From Amycolatopsis saalfeldensis (lineage in GTDB: Bacteria; Actinomycetota; Actinomycetes; Mycobacteriales; Pseudonocardiaceae), in NCBI RefSeq assembly GCF_900110575.1, contig NZ_FOEF01000006.1, positions 248,001-312,000 on the forward strand: a stretch of 64,000 nucleotides of DNA, given 5' to 3'. Each line of letters opens with the position of its first letter. The first letter of the stretch is position 1. Shown piece by piece: positions 50,201-58,514 of this stretch. Position numbers and translations under genes: made by a program. Under the pieces are notes generated by a model that was not told the origin of the DNA, ran no database searches, and was given only the letters and a program-made list of their open reading frames with translations.

Positions 50201-51369
50201 ACATCGAACTGACCGCCGCGCAACAGGCGTTGCGCGCGGAGCTGCGGACGTACTTCGCGACCCTCGTGTCGCCGGACGAGCGCCGCGCGATGCTGCGCGA
50301 ACGGCACGGCACCGTCTACCGGGAGATCGTGCGGCGGATGGGCCGGGACGGGCGGCTCGGCGTCGGCTGGCCGAAGGAGTACGGCGGCCAGGGCTTCGGC
50401 GAGATCGAGCAGCACATCTTCGTCGACGAGGCCTCGCGTGCCGACGTCCAGCTCCCGTCCGTGACACTGCAGACGGTGGGGCCGACGCTTCAGGCCTTCG
50501 GCACCGAGGAGCAGAAAGCCTTTTTCCTGCCGAAGATCCTCGCCGGCGAAGTCCACTTCGCCATCGGCTACACCGAACCGGACGCGGGCACCGACCTGGC
50601 GTCCTTGCGCACCACTGCGGTGCGGGAAGGTGGCGAGTACGTCGTCAACGGCCAGAAGATCTTCACCACCGGCGGCCACGACGCCGACTACGTGTGGCTC
50701 GCCGTGCGCACCGCGACGGACGCGCCGAAGCACAAGGGCATCTCGATCCTCATCATGGACACGCGCGACCCCGGCTACTCCTGGACGCCGATCATCACCT
50801 GCGACGGCGCGCACCACGTGAACGCGACCTACTACAGCGACGTGCGCGTGCCCGCGGAAATGCTGGTGGGTAAGGAGAACGAGGGCTGGCGGCTGATCAC
50901 CACGCAGCTCAACCACGAGCGCGTGATGCTCGGCCCGGCCGGTCGGGTCGGCGGCCTGCACGACCGCGTGTGGGCGTGGGCGGCCGCGCGCCGCACCCCG
51001 GACGGCGTCCCGCTGCTCGACCTGCCGGACGTGCGCGCGGTGCTCGCCGAGACGTTCGCGGTGGCGCGGGTGAACGAGCTGCTGAACTGGCAGGTGGCGG
51101 TCTCCGCGTCGGCGGGGCCGGTCGCGGTGGCCGACGCTTCGGCCACCAAGGTGTTCTCCTCCGAGCGGATCCAGCGGATCGGGCGGCTGCTGGACGAGCT
51201 CGTGGGACGGCACGGCGACCCGGCCGACGCGGAGACCGCGGAACTCGCCGAGTGGCTGGACGTGCTGGCGAAACGGAACCTGGTGCTGACGTTCGGCGGG
51301 GGCGTCAGCGAGATTCAGCGTGAGCTGATCGCCTCCGCCGGACTGGGACTGCCGAGGGTGCCGCGATGA
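50197..51369 (+). CDS. fadE29: Sterol side-chain acyl-CoA dehydrogenase subunit, FadE29/ChsE2 type
   Basis: This 390-residue partner of the preceding subunit carries the fuller FAD site: FAIGYTEPDAGTDLASLRTT, GQKIFTTGGHDADYVWLAVR, then LNHERVMLGPAGR and a closing FGGGVSEIQRELIASAGLGL. It matches mycobacterial FadE29 in length and order. Translation is coupled on both sides by four-base overlaps. Role: C22 side-chain alpha-beta dehydrogenation in the last beta-oxidation cycle of cholesterol. Confidence 0.9.
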   Translation: MNIELTAAQQALRAELRTYFATLVSPDERRAMLRERHGTVYREIVRRMGRDGRLGVGWPKEYGGQGFGEIEQHIFVDEASRADVQLPSVTLQTVGPTLQAFGTEEQKAFFLPKILAGEVHFAIGYTEPDAGTDLASLRTTAVREGGEYVVNGQKIFTTGGHDADYVWLAVRTATDAPKHKGISILIMDTRDPGYSWTPIITCDGAHHVNATYYSDVRVPAEMLVGKENEGWRLITTQLNHERVMLGPAGRVGGLHDRVWAWAAARRTPDGVPLLDLPDVRAVLAETFAVARVNELLNWQVAVSASAGPVAVADASATKVFSSERIQRIGRLLDELVGRHGDPADAETAELAEWLDVLAKRNLVLTFGGGVSEIQRELIASAGLGLPRVPR

Positions 51370-52274
51370 CGATCGAGGAAGCCGCCGCGAAAATCGCCGC
51401 ACAGGGGGAATGCGCTCCCCGGTACGCGCGCGACCCGGTCAACCAGGGGATGGTCAACAACTGGGTCGAGGCGATCGGCGACGTCAATCCCGTTTACACC
51501 GACGAGGATTTCGCCTCGTCGAGCGTCCACAAGGGACTGGTGGCGCCGCCCGCGATGGCGCAAGTGTGGACGATGGCCGGCCTGCACGGCGGCCGCGCCG
51601 AGGACGACCCGATGGGCGCGATCATGGCCGTGCTCGACGAGGCCGGGTTCACCTCCGTGGTGGCGACGAACTCCGAGCAGACCTACCACCGGTACCTGCG
51701 GCCGGGGGAGCGGCTCGCGGCCACCACGATCCTTGAGGACGTCACCGGCCCGAAGCGCACCGGCCTCGGCGAAGGCTGGTTCGTCACGACCCGCACCAAC
51801 TGGTACGTCGGCGAGGAACTGGTCGCCGACATGGTGTTCCGGGTGCTTAAGTTCCGCCCGCCCGCTCCGGCGGCCCCGGCGGCGCCGGTGCTGCGGCCGG
51901 TGATCAGCCGCGACACGGCGTTCTTCTGGGAGGGCCTGAAAGCGGGCGAGCTGCGCATCCAGCGCTGGGGCACGACGCTGCGGCACCCGCCGGGGCCGAT
52001 GCCGCCGGACGGGTCGCTGGACGCGGTCCCGGACTACGTCGTGGCCAGCGGCCGCGGCACGGTGTACAGCTACGTCGTCCACCACCACCCGGCGGTGCCG
52101 GGCAAGCGGCTGCCGTTCGTGGTGGCGCTGGTGGAGCTGGAGGAGGGCGTGCGGGTGATGGCCGAGCTGCTGGACGCCGGGCCGGACGAGGTCCACATCG
52201 GACTCCCGGTGCTCGCCGCGTTCGTCCGCGTGGACGACGAGCTGACCCTGCCCGCGTGGAAGGTGGCCCCATGA
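51366..52274 (+). CDS. chsH2: Enoyl-CoA hydratase subunit ChsH2 (MaoC plus DUF35)
   Basis: With ChsH1 this protein hydrates the C22 side-chain enoyl-CoA, and its C-terminal DUF35 part supports the aldolase Ltp2. The 302-residue protein has an N-terminal MaoC-like domain (RYARDPVNQGMVNNWVEAIG, DVNPVYTD, TNSEQTYHRYLRPGERL) and a C-terminal DUF35 domain (LRIQRWGTTLRHPPGPMPPD, VVASGRGTVYSYVVHHHPAV). The four zinc-ribbon cysteines of classic DUF35 proteins are absent, which I believe is normal for the ChsH2 branch. It overlaps both neighbours by four bases. Confidence 0.9.
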   Translation: MTIEEAAAKIAAQGECAPRYARDPVNQGMVNNWVEAIGDVNPVYTDEDFASSSVHKGLVAPPAMAQVWTMAGLHGGRAEDDPMGAIMAVLDEAGFTSVVATNSEQTYHRYLRPGERLAATTILEDVTGPKRTGLGEGWFVTTRTNWYVGEELVADMVFRVLKFRPPAPAAPAAPVLRPVISRDTAFFWEGLKAGELRIQRWGTTLRHPPGPMPPDGSLDAVPDYVVASGRGTVYSYVVHHHPAVPGKRLPFVVALVELEEGVRVMAELLDAGPDEVHIGLPVLAAFVRVDDELTLPAWKVAP

Positions 52275-52687
52275 CGGATTCAACGCAGCCGGACTTTTCG
52301 GTGGGCGCGCAGCTGCCGCCGCTCACGATCGAGGCGACGCCGACGTTCGTGGTCAGCACGGCGCTGGCGACCCGTGACTTCCAGGACGTGCACCACGACC
52401 GCGACGCCGCCGTCGCCCGCGGCTCGAAGGACATCTTCCTGAACATCCTCACCGACACCGGCCTGGTGCAGCGGTTCGTGAGCGGCTGGGCCGGGCCGGA
52501 GGCGCTGGTGCGGTCGATCAAGATCCGGCTCGGCGTGCCGTGTTACGCCTACGAGACCCTGACGTTCACCGGGCACGTGGTCGCCCGGGACGGCGCCGAC
52601 GTCGAGCTGGCCGTGTCCGCTGTGGACAGTCTCGGCGAGCACGTCACCGGAACGGTTTCGCTGACGCTGCCTGGAGGTGCCGCGTGA
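52271..52687 (+). CDS. chsH1: Enoyl-CoA hydratase subunit ChsH1 (MaoC)
   Basis: This 138-residue MaoC-like protein is the catalytic partner of ChsH2. It has VVSTALATRDFQDVHHDRDA with the catalytic Asp/His pair, RGSKDIFLNILTDTGLVQRF and RLGVPCYAYETLTFTG. It agrees closely with mycobacterial ChsH1 in length and motifs. The chosen ATG at 52271 overlaps the chsH2 stop. An upstream in-frame start would overlap further and is not needed. Confidence 0.92.
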   Translation: MTDSTQPDFSVGAQLPPLTIEATPTFVVSTALATRDFQDVHHDRDAAVARGSKDIFLNILTDTGLVQRFVSGWAGPEALVRSIKIRLGVPCYAYETLTFTGHVVARDGADVELAVSAVDSLGEHVTGTVSLTLPGGAA

Positions 52688-53853
52688 CGCTCTCGCGGAA
52701 GGCGGCCATCGCCGGGATCGGTGCGACGGAGTTCTCCAAGGATTCCGGGCGCAGCGAGCTGCGGCTGGCCGCGGAGTGTGTTTCCCACGCGCTGGCCGAC
52801 GCGGGCCTGAAACCGTCCGATGTGGACGGCCTGGTGTCGTTCACCATGGACGGCAACGCGGAGATCGCGCTGGCGCGGGAGCTGGGCATCCCGGAGCTGT
52901 CGTTCTTCAGCCGGATCCACTACGGCGGCGGGGCGGCGGCCGCGACGGTGCAGCAGGCCGCGCTGGCGGTGGCGAGCGGCGTCGCGGAGGTCGTGGTGGC
53001 CTACCGGGCGTTCAACGAGCGTTCCGAGCAGCGGTTCGGCCAGGTGTCCGCCGCGGCGGCCGGGCAGGTGAACTCCTCGGGCGTCGACAACGCGTTCCAC
53101 TACCCGATGGGCATCGCCACCCCGGCGGCGACGGTGGCCATGGTCGCCCGCCGCTACATGCACGAGTTCGGCGCGACGAGTGAGGACTTCGGGCGGATCG
53201 CCGTCCTCGACCGCGCGCACGCGGCCACCAACCCGAAAGCCTGGTTCCACGGCCGGCCGATCACGCTGGAAGAGCACCAGGCGTCGCGCTGGGTCGCCGA
53301 GCCGCTGCACCTGCTGGACTGCTGCCAGGAGAGCGACGGCGGGGTCGCGCTGGTCGTCACCTCCCTGGAACGGGCGCGCGACCTGCGCTGCCCGCCCGCC
53401 GTCGTCGCGGCCGCGGCCCAGGGCAGCGGGCCGGACCAGTACGTGATGACCAGCTACTACCGGGACGACCTCGCGGGGCTGCCCGAGATGGGCGTGGTCG
53501 GGCGGCAGCTGTGGGCGCAGTCGGGGCTGGGACCGTCCGATGTGGACGTCGCGGTGCTGTACGACCACTTCACCCCGTACGTGCTGATGCAGCTGGAGGA
53601 ACTCGGGTTCTGCCCCCGCGGCGAGGCCCCGGGCTTCATCGCCGGCGACACCCTTTCGCTCGGCGGCGCGCTGCCCCTGAACCCGCACGGCGGCCAGCTC
53701 GGCGAGGCCTACATCCACGGCATGAACGGCATCGCCGAGGGCGTCCGCCAGGTCCGCGGCACGGCGGTCAACCAGGTGGCCGGCGCGTCGACGGTGGTGG
53801 TCACCGCGGGCACCGGCGTCCCGACCAGTGGGCTGGTCTTGACGAGTGACTGA
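52684..53853 (+). CDS. ltp2: Ltp2-type steroid retro-aldolase (thiolase fold)
   Basis: Ltp2 splits the hydroxylated C22 side chain to release propionyl-CoA and a 17-keto steroid, working with the DUF35 part of ChsH2. This 389-residue thiolase-superfamily protein has the SCP-X/lipid-transfer type features: AAIAGIGATEFSKDSGRSEL, VDGLVSFTMDGNAEI, DVAVLYDHFTPYVLMQLEEL with a conserved Tyr, and GALPLNPHGGQLGEAYIHGM. It lacks the usual thiolase Cys position, as expected for an aldolase. The GTG overlaps the chsH1 stop. It is the last gene of the KstR-controlled operon. Confidence 0.9.
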   Translation: MTLSRKAAIAGIGATEFSKDSGRSELRLAAECVSHALADAGLKPSDVDGLVSFTMDGNAEIALARELGIPELSFFSRIHYGGGAAAATVQQAALAVASGVAEVVVAYRAFNERSEQRFGQVSAAAAGQVNSSGVDNAFHYPMGIATPAATVAMVARRYMHEFGATSEDFGRIAVLDRAHAATNPKAWFHGRPITLEEHQASRWVAEPLHLLDCCQESDGGVALVVTSLERARDLRCPPAVVAAAAQGSGPDQYVMTSYYRDDLAGLPEMGVVGRQLWAQSGLGPSDVDVAVLYDHFTPYVLMQLEELGFCPRGEAPGFIAGDTLSLGGALPLNPHGGQLGEAYIHGMNGIAEGVRQVRGTAVNQVAGASTVVVTAGTGVPTSGLVLTSD

Positions 53854-54002
53854 CCGTCACCCATACCCCGGCCCCGTACAGCGCCCCGGTGAGCGCCGGT
53901 AACTCTTGTGGGGCAACGGCTTCACCCCTCTGCTGGCTGGCGCCGGCCGGACCCGGATGTCACGGTGGAATCCCCGGCCGGCAACGCGGAGTGAGGCAAG
54001 GC

Positions 54003-54578
54003 ATGACTCTGGCGGTGGTGGTGGCGTGGCTGCTCACCGCGGTGTTCGCGGTGCTGGTGCTGCCGTGCGTCCGGCGCCTGGTCCGGCTCGACTACGTGCA
54101 CCTCGGCCCCGCCGTCCGCAACGGCGACCTGGCCGAGCTGCTGCTCGTCGTCGCCATGATCGCGATGGCGTCGCCGGTCGGTGCGCCGATCCCCGCGGCG
54201 GGCTGGCAGGCGATCCTCGTCCTCACCACCGGCTGGTTCGCCTTCGCCTGGTGGCGTTCTCGCGCCGAAGCCGGGCTGCACGCCGGGGGCTGCGGCCATC
54301 ACGCGCTTTCCGCCGCGGCGATGCTCTACCTGGTTTCCGCGATGCCGCACGGCGACATGGTCCACGGTCCCTGGCTCACCATGTCCACCGCGGAAACCGG
54401 GCTCGCCCTGCCGGTCCTCGCGATCGGGGGTGCCGTTTACTTCGCGGCCGACGCCGTGCGGTCCGGTTTCCTGGCCGTCCGCACGCGTGGCCGGTACTCG
54501 CCGGGCTTCACCTCGCGGACCGTCTGCCGCGCGGTGATGGGTGCCGGTATGGGGTACATGCTGCTCGCCGCGCTGTGA
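54003..54578 (+). CDS. DUF5134 integral membrane protein
   Basis: This 191-residue protein has about six hydrophobic helices: VVVAWLLTAVFAVLVLPCV, LLLVVAMIAMASPVG, AILVLTTGWFAFAWW, a HALSAAAMLYLVSAMPHGDM segment with His residues, ALPVLAIGGAVYFAADAV, and AVMGAGMGYMLLAAL. The His/Met-rich PHGDMVHG loop and overall layout fit the DUF5134 family, which is sometimes encoded near copper proteins. Function unknown. The ATG at 54003 follows GAGGCAAG. It lies 149 bases after ltp2 and is probably separate from that operon. Confidence 0.8.
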   Translation: MTLAVVVAWLLTAVFAVLVLPCVRRLVRLDYVHLGPAVRNGDLAELLLVVAMIAMASPVGAPIPAAGWQAILVLTTGWFAFAWWRSRAEAGLHAGGCGHHALSAAAMLYLVSAMPHGDMVHGPWLTMSTAETGLALPVLAIGGAVYFAADAVRSGFLAVRTRGRYSPGFTSRTVCRAVMGAGMGYMLLAAL

Positions 54579-54587
54579 CGGCGAGTA

Positions 54588-55055
54588 TCAGCCCAGCCGG
54601 CGGACTTCGCCGTCCGGTGGCGGTGAACCCAAGGCGGGCAGCCCGCTCGCCGGATGACCGGCGACCCACTCGCGCGCCGCGGCCACGTCGAGGGCCAGCG
54701 CCTCGACCAGCGCTTCCCCCGACGTGTATTTCTGCTGCTCGCGCAGGTGCCGGCCGAGCCAGACGGTGAGCGTCTCGCCGTACAGATCGTCCGCGAAGTC
54801 CAGCAGGTGGGCCTCGACGAGCCGGTAGCCGTCGGCGCCGTAGTACGTCGGGCGGCGTCCGACCGAGACGGCCGCCGCCACGAAAGTCCCGTTCGCGCGC
54901 TCCACCCAGCCGGCCCAGACGCCGTCGCCGACCTGGCCGCTCTGGTCGCGCAGGGCGATGTTCGCCGTGGGGAACCCGAGTTCGCGGCCGCGTTTGTCAC
55001 CCGGTTCGACCGGGCCGCGTACCACGAAGAAGGTGCCGTCGTGCTCGTCCGACAT
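54588..55055 (-). CDS. Stand-alone riboflavin kinase domain protein
   Basis: This 155-residue protein is predicted to phosphorylate riboflavin to FMN. It contains the kinase half of RibF without the FAD synthetase half: GDKRGRELGFPTANIAL (nucleotide loop), GVWAGWV, VSVGRRPTYYGADGYRLVEA, HLLDFADDLYGETLTVWL and LREQQKYTSGEALVEAL. The ATG at 55055 follows AAGGACGGCGGG. It is the last gene of the leftward steroid operon, after chsH3, where it could supply flavin to FAD/FMN enzymes. That role is inference. FAD would still need a full RibF elsewhere. Confidence 0.82.
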   Translation of the reverse strand: MSDEHDGTFFVVRGPVEPGDKRGRELGFPTANIALRDQSGQVGDGVWAGWVERANGTFVAAAVSVGRRPTYYGADGYRLVEAHLLDFADDLYGETLTVWLGRHLREQQKYTSGEALVEALALDVAAAREWVAGHPASGLPALGSPPPDGEVRRLG

Positions 55056-55117
55056 CCCGCCGTCCTTCTCGTGTGCGAGGGTTTCCGTTCCGCACACGGT
55101 ATCGCCGGACGCGGGGC

Positions 55118-55978
55118 TCAGCGCGGCACGAGCACTGTGTCGGACAGCACAGGCGCGTCCTCGCGCTCGGGCGCGGTGGTGGTGACCAGGAGCCGGCCGT
55201 CCTCGCGCCACACCCGGGTCCGCAGCCGCTCGCCGGGGAAAACGACGCCGGCGAACTTCGTGCCGAACGACGCGACCCGCGCCGGGTCCCCGTCCAGGAA
55301 CGCGTCGATCAGCGACTTCGCCACCACGCCGTACGTGCAGAGGCCGTGCAGGATCGGCCGGTCGAAGCCGGCCGCGCGGGCGAACGCGGGATCGGCGTGC
55401 AGCGGGTTGCGGTCGCCGCACAGCCGGTACAAAAGCGCCTGCTGCGGCAGGGTCGGCGTCTCCAGCACGGCGTCCGGCTCACGCTCCGGCCACGCGATCC
55501 GGTCGGACGGCCCGCGCTCGCCGCCGAACCCGCCCTCGCCGCGCGCGAAGATGCTCGACCGCGCTGTCCACAGTGGATCCCCGCCCGCGTCGGCCACCTC
55601 GGTCTCCTGCACCAGCACGGCGGCCTTGCCCTTGTCGAACACGTCCACGATGCGGGTGCGCGCCACCGCCTTGCCCTCGACCGGGATCGGCCGGTGCAGC
55701 TCGATCTCCTGCTTGCCGTGCAGCACCTTGGCCAGGTCGATGTCCACCCCGGGGAAGCTCAGCTTCGGCGGCTCGAACGTGCGCAGGTTCGCCGCGACAG
55801 TCGCGAACGTCGGGATCACCCGCAGATCGTCCTCGTAGGTGTAGCGCAGCTCCCGCTCGTCGACCGGGTCCGCGCCCGCGCCGAGGCCCAGGTGGTACAG
55901 CAGCACGTCGGACGGCGTCCAGCCGAACGCCAGCTCGCCGAGGTCGGCGCCGACGGCCAGCGCGGGGTCGATGGGCAC
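55118..55978 (-). CDS. chsH3: (R)-specific enoyl-CoA hydratase, ChsH3/HsdB type
   Basis: This 286-residue double hot-dog hydratase is predicted to act on the C24 steroid side-chain enoyl-CoA. It has the N-terminal half-fold (GWTPSDVLLYHLGLGAGADP, VIPTFATVAANL) and the catalytic C-terminal half with YRLCGDRNPLHADPAFARAA, LHGLCTYGVVAKSLID and VVFPGERLRT. This is the layout of mycobacterial Rv3538, which also neighbours kstD. It lies 9 bases after the kshB stop and belongs to the same transcript. Confidence 0.88.
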   Translation of the reverse strand: MPIDPALAVGADLGELAFGWTPSDVLLYHLGLGAGADPVDERELRYTYEDDLRVIPTFATVAANLRTFEPPKLSFPGVDIDLAKVLHGKQEIELHRPIPVEGKAVARTRIVDVFDKGKAAVLVQETEVADAGGDPLWTARSSIFARGEGGFGGERGPSDRIAWPEREPDAVLETPTLPQQALLYRLCGDRNPLHADPAFARAAGFDRPILHGLCTYGVVAKSLIDAFLDGDPARVASFGTKFAGVVFPGERLRTRVWREDGRLLVTTTAPEREDAPVLSDTVLVPR

Positions 55979-55987
55979 GGGCTCTCC

Positions 55988-57013
55988 CTACTCGTAGCTG
56001 ATGGAAACCTCGTCGGTCAACGGTACCGACTGGCAGGCCAGCACGATCCCGTCGGCGATGTCCTCGGCGTCCAGTACCTCGTTGTTCAGCATCTTCACCT
56101 CACCGGCGACGAGCCGGCACGCGCACGCGCTGCACTGCCCTTCGCGGCACGAGTACGGCGCGTCGAGCCCCTCCGCGAGCAGGTGGTCGAGCAGCTTCCG
56201 CTGCCGTGGCCAGGTGACCTGCCGCGTCTCGCCGTCGAGGCTGACGGTCAGCTGCGTGGTGCCCGCGTCGACGGCCTCGGGCTCGGGGGTGCCGGCTTCG
56301 AACGGATTTCCGGTCAGTGACTGGAACTTCTCGACGTGGACGCGTTCACGCGGCACGTTCAGCTCGGTCAGCGCGGTCTTCGCCGCCGCCATGAACGGCG
56401 CCGGACCGCAGAGGAACGCCTCGTGCCCGGCGTACGGCCGCACCAGCTCGCGCAGCTGTTCGGGCCGCGGCAGGCCTTGCAGGCTTTCCAGCCAGTGCAG
56501 CACGACGAGCCGTTCCGGGTACCGGGCGCCCAGCTCGGCCAGCGCCCGCGCGAAGATCACCGATTTCTCGTCCCGGTTCGCGTACACGAGCACGACGCGC
56601 CCGCGGCCGCGTTCCAGCGCCGACTTGAGGATCGAGATCACCGGCGTGATCCCGCTCCCCGCCGCGAACAGCAGGAAGTCCCCGTCCAGCGATGCCGGGC
56701 AGAACACCCCGGACGGCGCCAGGACGTCGATGGCCGACCCGGCCCGCAGCTCGTCGCACACCCAGTTCGAGCCGTATCCGCCTTCGGTGCGCTTCACGGT
56801 CACCTGCACCCGGCCCTCGTGCGGCGCACTCGAAAGCGAGTAGCACCGCGCGACCGATCCCGTGCGTTCGCTCGGAATCCGCAGGGTCAGGAACTGCCCG
56901 GGCGCGTAGGCGAACGCGGCGGCGTGCTCGGGCGGCACCTCGAACACGATCGACCGCGCGTCCTCGGTCTCCCGCACCACCTCGGCGACGGTGAGGGTGA
57001 CGACCGCGCTCAT
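55988..57013 (-). CDS. kshB: 3-ketosteroid 9alpha-hydroxylase reductase (KshB)
   Basis: KshB passes electrons from NADH through FAD and a plant-type 2Fe-2S cluster to the oxygenase KshA. The 341-residue protein has RCYSLSSAPHEG (FAD binding), the AAGSGITPVISILKSAL nucleotide motif, CGPAPFMAAAKTAL, and a C-terminal ferredoxin with four cysteines in YSCREGQCSACACRLVAGEV and LACQSVPLT. The ATG at 57013 overlaps the stop of the Cys-rich gene by four bases. Confidence 0.92.
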   Translation of the reverse strand: MSAVVTLTVAEVVRETEDARSIVFEVPPEHAAAFAYAPGQFLTLRIPSERTGSVARCYSLSSAPHEGRVQVTVKRTEGGYGSNWVCDELRAGSAIDVLAPSGVFCPASLDGDFLLFAAGSGITPVISILKSALERGRGRVVLVYANRDEKSVIFARALAELGARYPERLVVLHWLESLQGLPRPEQLRELVRPYAGHEAFLCGPAPFMAAAKTALTELNVPRERVHVEKFQSLTGNPFEAGTPEPEAVDAGTTQLTVSLDGETRQVTWPRQRKLLDHLLAEGLDAPYSCREGQCSACACRLVAGEVKMLNNEVLDAEDIADGIVLACQSVPLTDEVSISYE

Positions 57014-57357
57014 GGCGCACCACCAGGAGCGACTCCGTTGGCGGCCTGGGCCGGGCTGCTGTGTGCGGGAGCGACCCCGCCGCCCGGTTGTTCGGCGGCC
57101 GTGGCCAGGCCCAGAACGCCGTCCCGCACCGCGTCGGCGATGCTGTCCGACAGCTTCTCGCAGGTGTCCAGCAGCGCGGTGCTCCCGCCGGCCGCCGCGT
57201 GCGCCGCGAAGACCGGGCAGCTGCGCGCGGCGTCGGTGGTCCACTGGATGCTGGTGTGCTTGAGGCTGTTCTTCTTCACCAGCACACAGGTCCCGCAGCT
57301 GCGGCACTCGTGCGGCCGCAGCCCGGCGGTGAGGAACTCGGTGGCCTCGGCCGTCAC
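57010..57357 (-). CDS. Small Cys-rich protein between kshA and kshB
   Basis: This 115-residue protein begins with VTAEATEFLTAGLRPHECRS, followed by CGTCVLVKKNSLKHTSIQWT. The CRSCGTC cluster (C-x2-C-x2-C) plus a later Cys in ARSCPVF could hold a metal or cluster. The rest is a helical segment (LLDTCEKLSDSIADAVRDGV) and an Ala/Pro tail. It overlaps kshA (GTGA) and kshB (ATGA) by four bases each, so its translation is locked to the hydroxylase. A similar gene follows kshA in mycobacteria, from memory. Its role is not known; assembly factor or electron carrier are guesses. Confidence 0.75.
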   Translation of the reverse strand: MTAEATEFLTAGLRPHECRSCGTCVLVKKNSLKHTSIQWTTDAARSCPVFAAHAAAGGSTALLDTCEKLSDSIADAVRDGVLGLATAAEQPGGGVAPAHSSPAQAANGVAPGGAP

Positions 57358-58514
57358 ACCCCGGCCTCTTCCGCCTCCGCGCGCTGCCGCGCCAGGTTCT
57401 CCGCGACCTCCGCCGACCACGCCTCGTTGGCCTTGGTCGTGTCCACCTCGAACTCGAACCGGCGCGTCATGTCCTCGCTGACGTCCGCAGCGTCCACGTA
57501 GAACTGCTCGTACCAGCGCCGCAGCTGGTACACCGGCCCGTCCTCCTCGCACAGCAGCGGGTTGTCGATGGCCGACTTGTTCTTCCAGATCTCCACGTCC
57601 TGCAGGAAGCCCACGCCGATGCCCTTGGCGAGCTTCTCCGCGATCTTGTCCGCGTGCTCGTCCGAGATGCCCGGCATCTTCTTCACCATGATCCCCCACT
57701 GCAGCACGAACGAAGTCGGCGAAACGGGGTAGTGGCAGTTGATCAGCACGTTCTCGATCTCGAAGCCCTGGAACGAGTTCACCAGGTGGTTGATCATGTA
57801 CGACGGGCCGAAGTACGACGCCTCCGACCGCAGCAGGTTGTCCTCGCCGCCGTAGTTGGACGCCATGCCCATGTCCGGGCGGCCCTTGGTGTTGAGGTAC
57901 TGCGTGGCGACGTGGCCGTCGAAGACGTTCTTGAAATACGTCGGGTAGGCGTAGTGGATGTAGAAGAAGTGCGCCATGTCCACGACGTTGTCGATGATCT
58001 CGCGGCAGTTGGCGTTCTCGATCAGGATGGAGTCCCAGGTCCAGTTGCTCCACTCGTCGCTGAACGCGCCCTCGACGCGCGGCACCACCACGTCGTCCGG
58101 CGGCGGGTTGCCCTCCGGGTCGTGCCAGACCAGCAGCTGCTTGTTCTCCTCCAGCACCTGCCACGAACGGGTGCGCGCCCGCAGCGGAACCCTTTTGGCG
58201 TAAGGGATCGAGACGCACTTGCCGCTGCCGCTCCACCGCCAGTCGTGGAACGGGCAGGCGATCTCGTCGCCCTTCACCGAGCCCTGGGACAGGTCCCCGC
58301 CCATGTGCCGGCAGTACCCGTCGAGCACGTTCAGCTTGCCCGCCGAATCGGCGAAGACCACCAGCTTGGTGCCGAACGCGTTGATGGCGTGCGGTTTCCC
58401 GTCGCGGAAGGTGTCGGCGAGCCCGAGGCAGTGCCAGCCGCGGGCGAACCGCGCGGGCGGCGTGCCGGCATCGATCGTGCGGACGGATTCGGATCCCTGC
58501 GTCTGTGGCGTCAT
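57354..58514 (-). CDS. kshA: 3-ketosteroid 9alpha-hydroxylase oxygenase (KshA)
   Basis: KshA is the Rieske oxygenase that hydroxylates C9 of 1,4-androstadiene-3,17-dione and related CoA thioesters, which with KstD opens ring B. The 386-residue protein has the Rieske ligands in GYCRHMGGDLSQGSVKGDEI and ACPFHDWRW, and the mononuclear iron site in IIDNVVDMAHFFYIHYAYPT. The C-terminal half matches the family throughout. The ATG at 58514 overlaps the kstD stop by four bases. Confidence 0.95.
   Translation of the reverse strand: MTPQTQGSESVRTIDAGTPPARFARGWHCLGLADTFRDGKPHAINAFGTKLVVFADSAGKLNVLDGYCRHMGGDLSQGSVKGDEIACPFHDWRWSGSGKCVSIPYAKRVPLRARTRSWQVLEENKQLLVWHDPEGNPPPDDVVVPRVEGAFSDEWSNWTWDSILIENANCREIIDNVVDMAHFFYIHYAYPTYFKNVFDGHVATQYLNTKGRPDMGMASNYGGEDNLLRSEASYFGPSYMINHLVNSFQGFEIENVLINCHYPVSPTSFVLQWGIMVKKMPGISDEHADKIAEKLAKGIGVGFLQDVEIWKNKSAIDNPLLCEEDGPVYQLRRWYEQFYVDAADVSEDMTRRFEFEVDTTKANEAWSAEVAENLARQRAEAEEAGV

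Noticed and set aside
51900..52274. Loss of zinc-ribbon cysteines in ChsH2 as a defect
   Set aside because: The ChsH2 branch of DUF35 proteins, as far as I recall, also lacks them in mycobacteria, so it is probably normal rather than a mutation.
49133..53853. Possible biosynthetic (polyketide-like) meaning of the thiolase/MaoC/acyl-CoA dehydrogenase set
   Set aside because: Gene order, lengths and the KstR box match the known sterol side-chain operon exactly.
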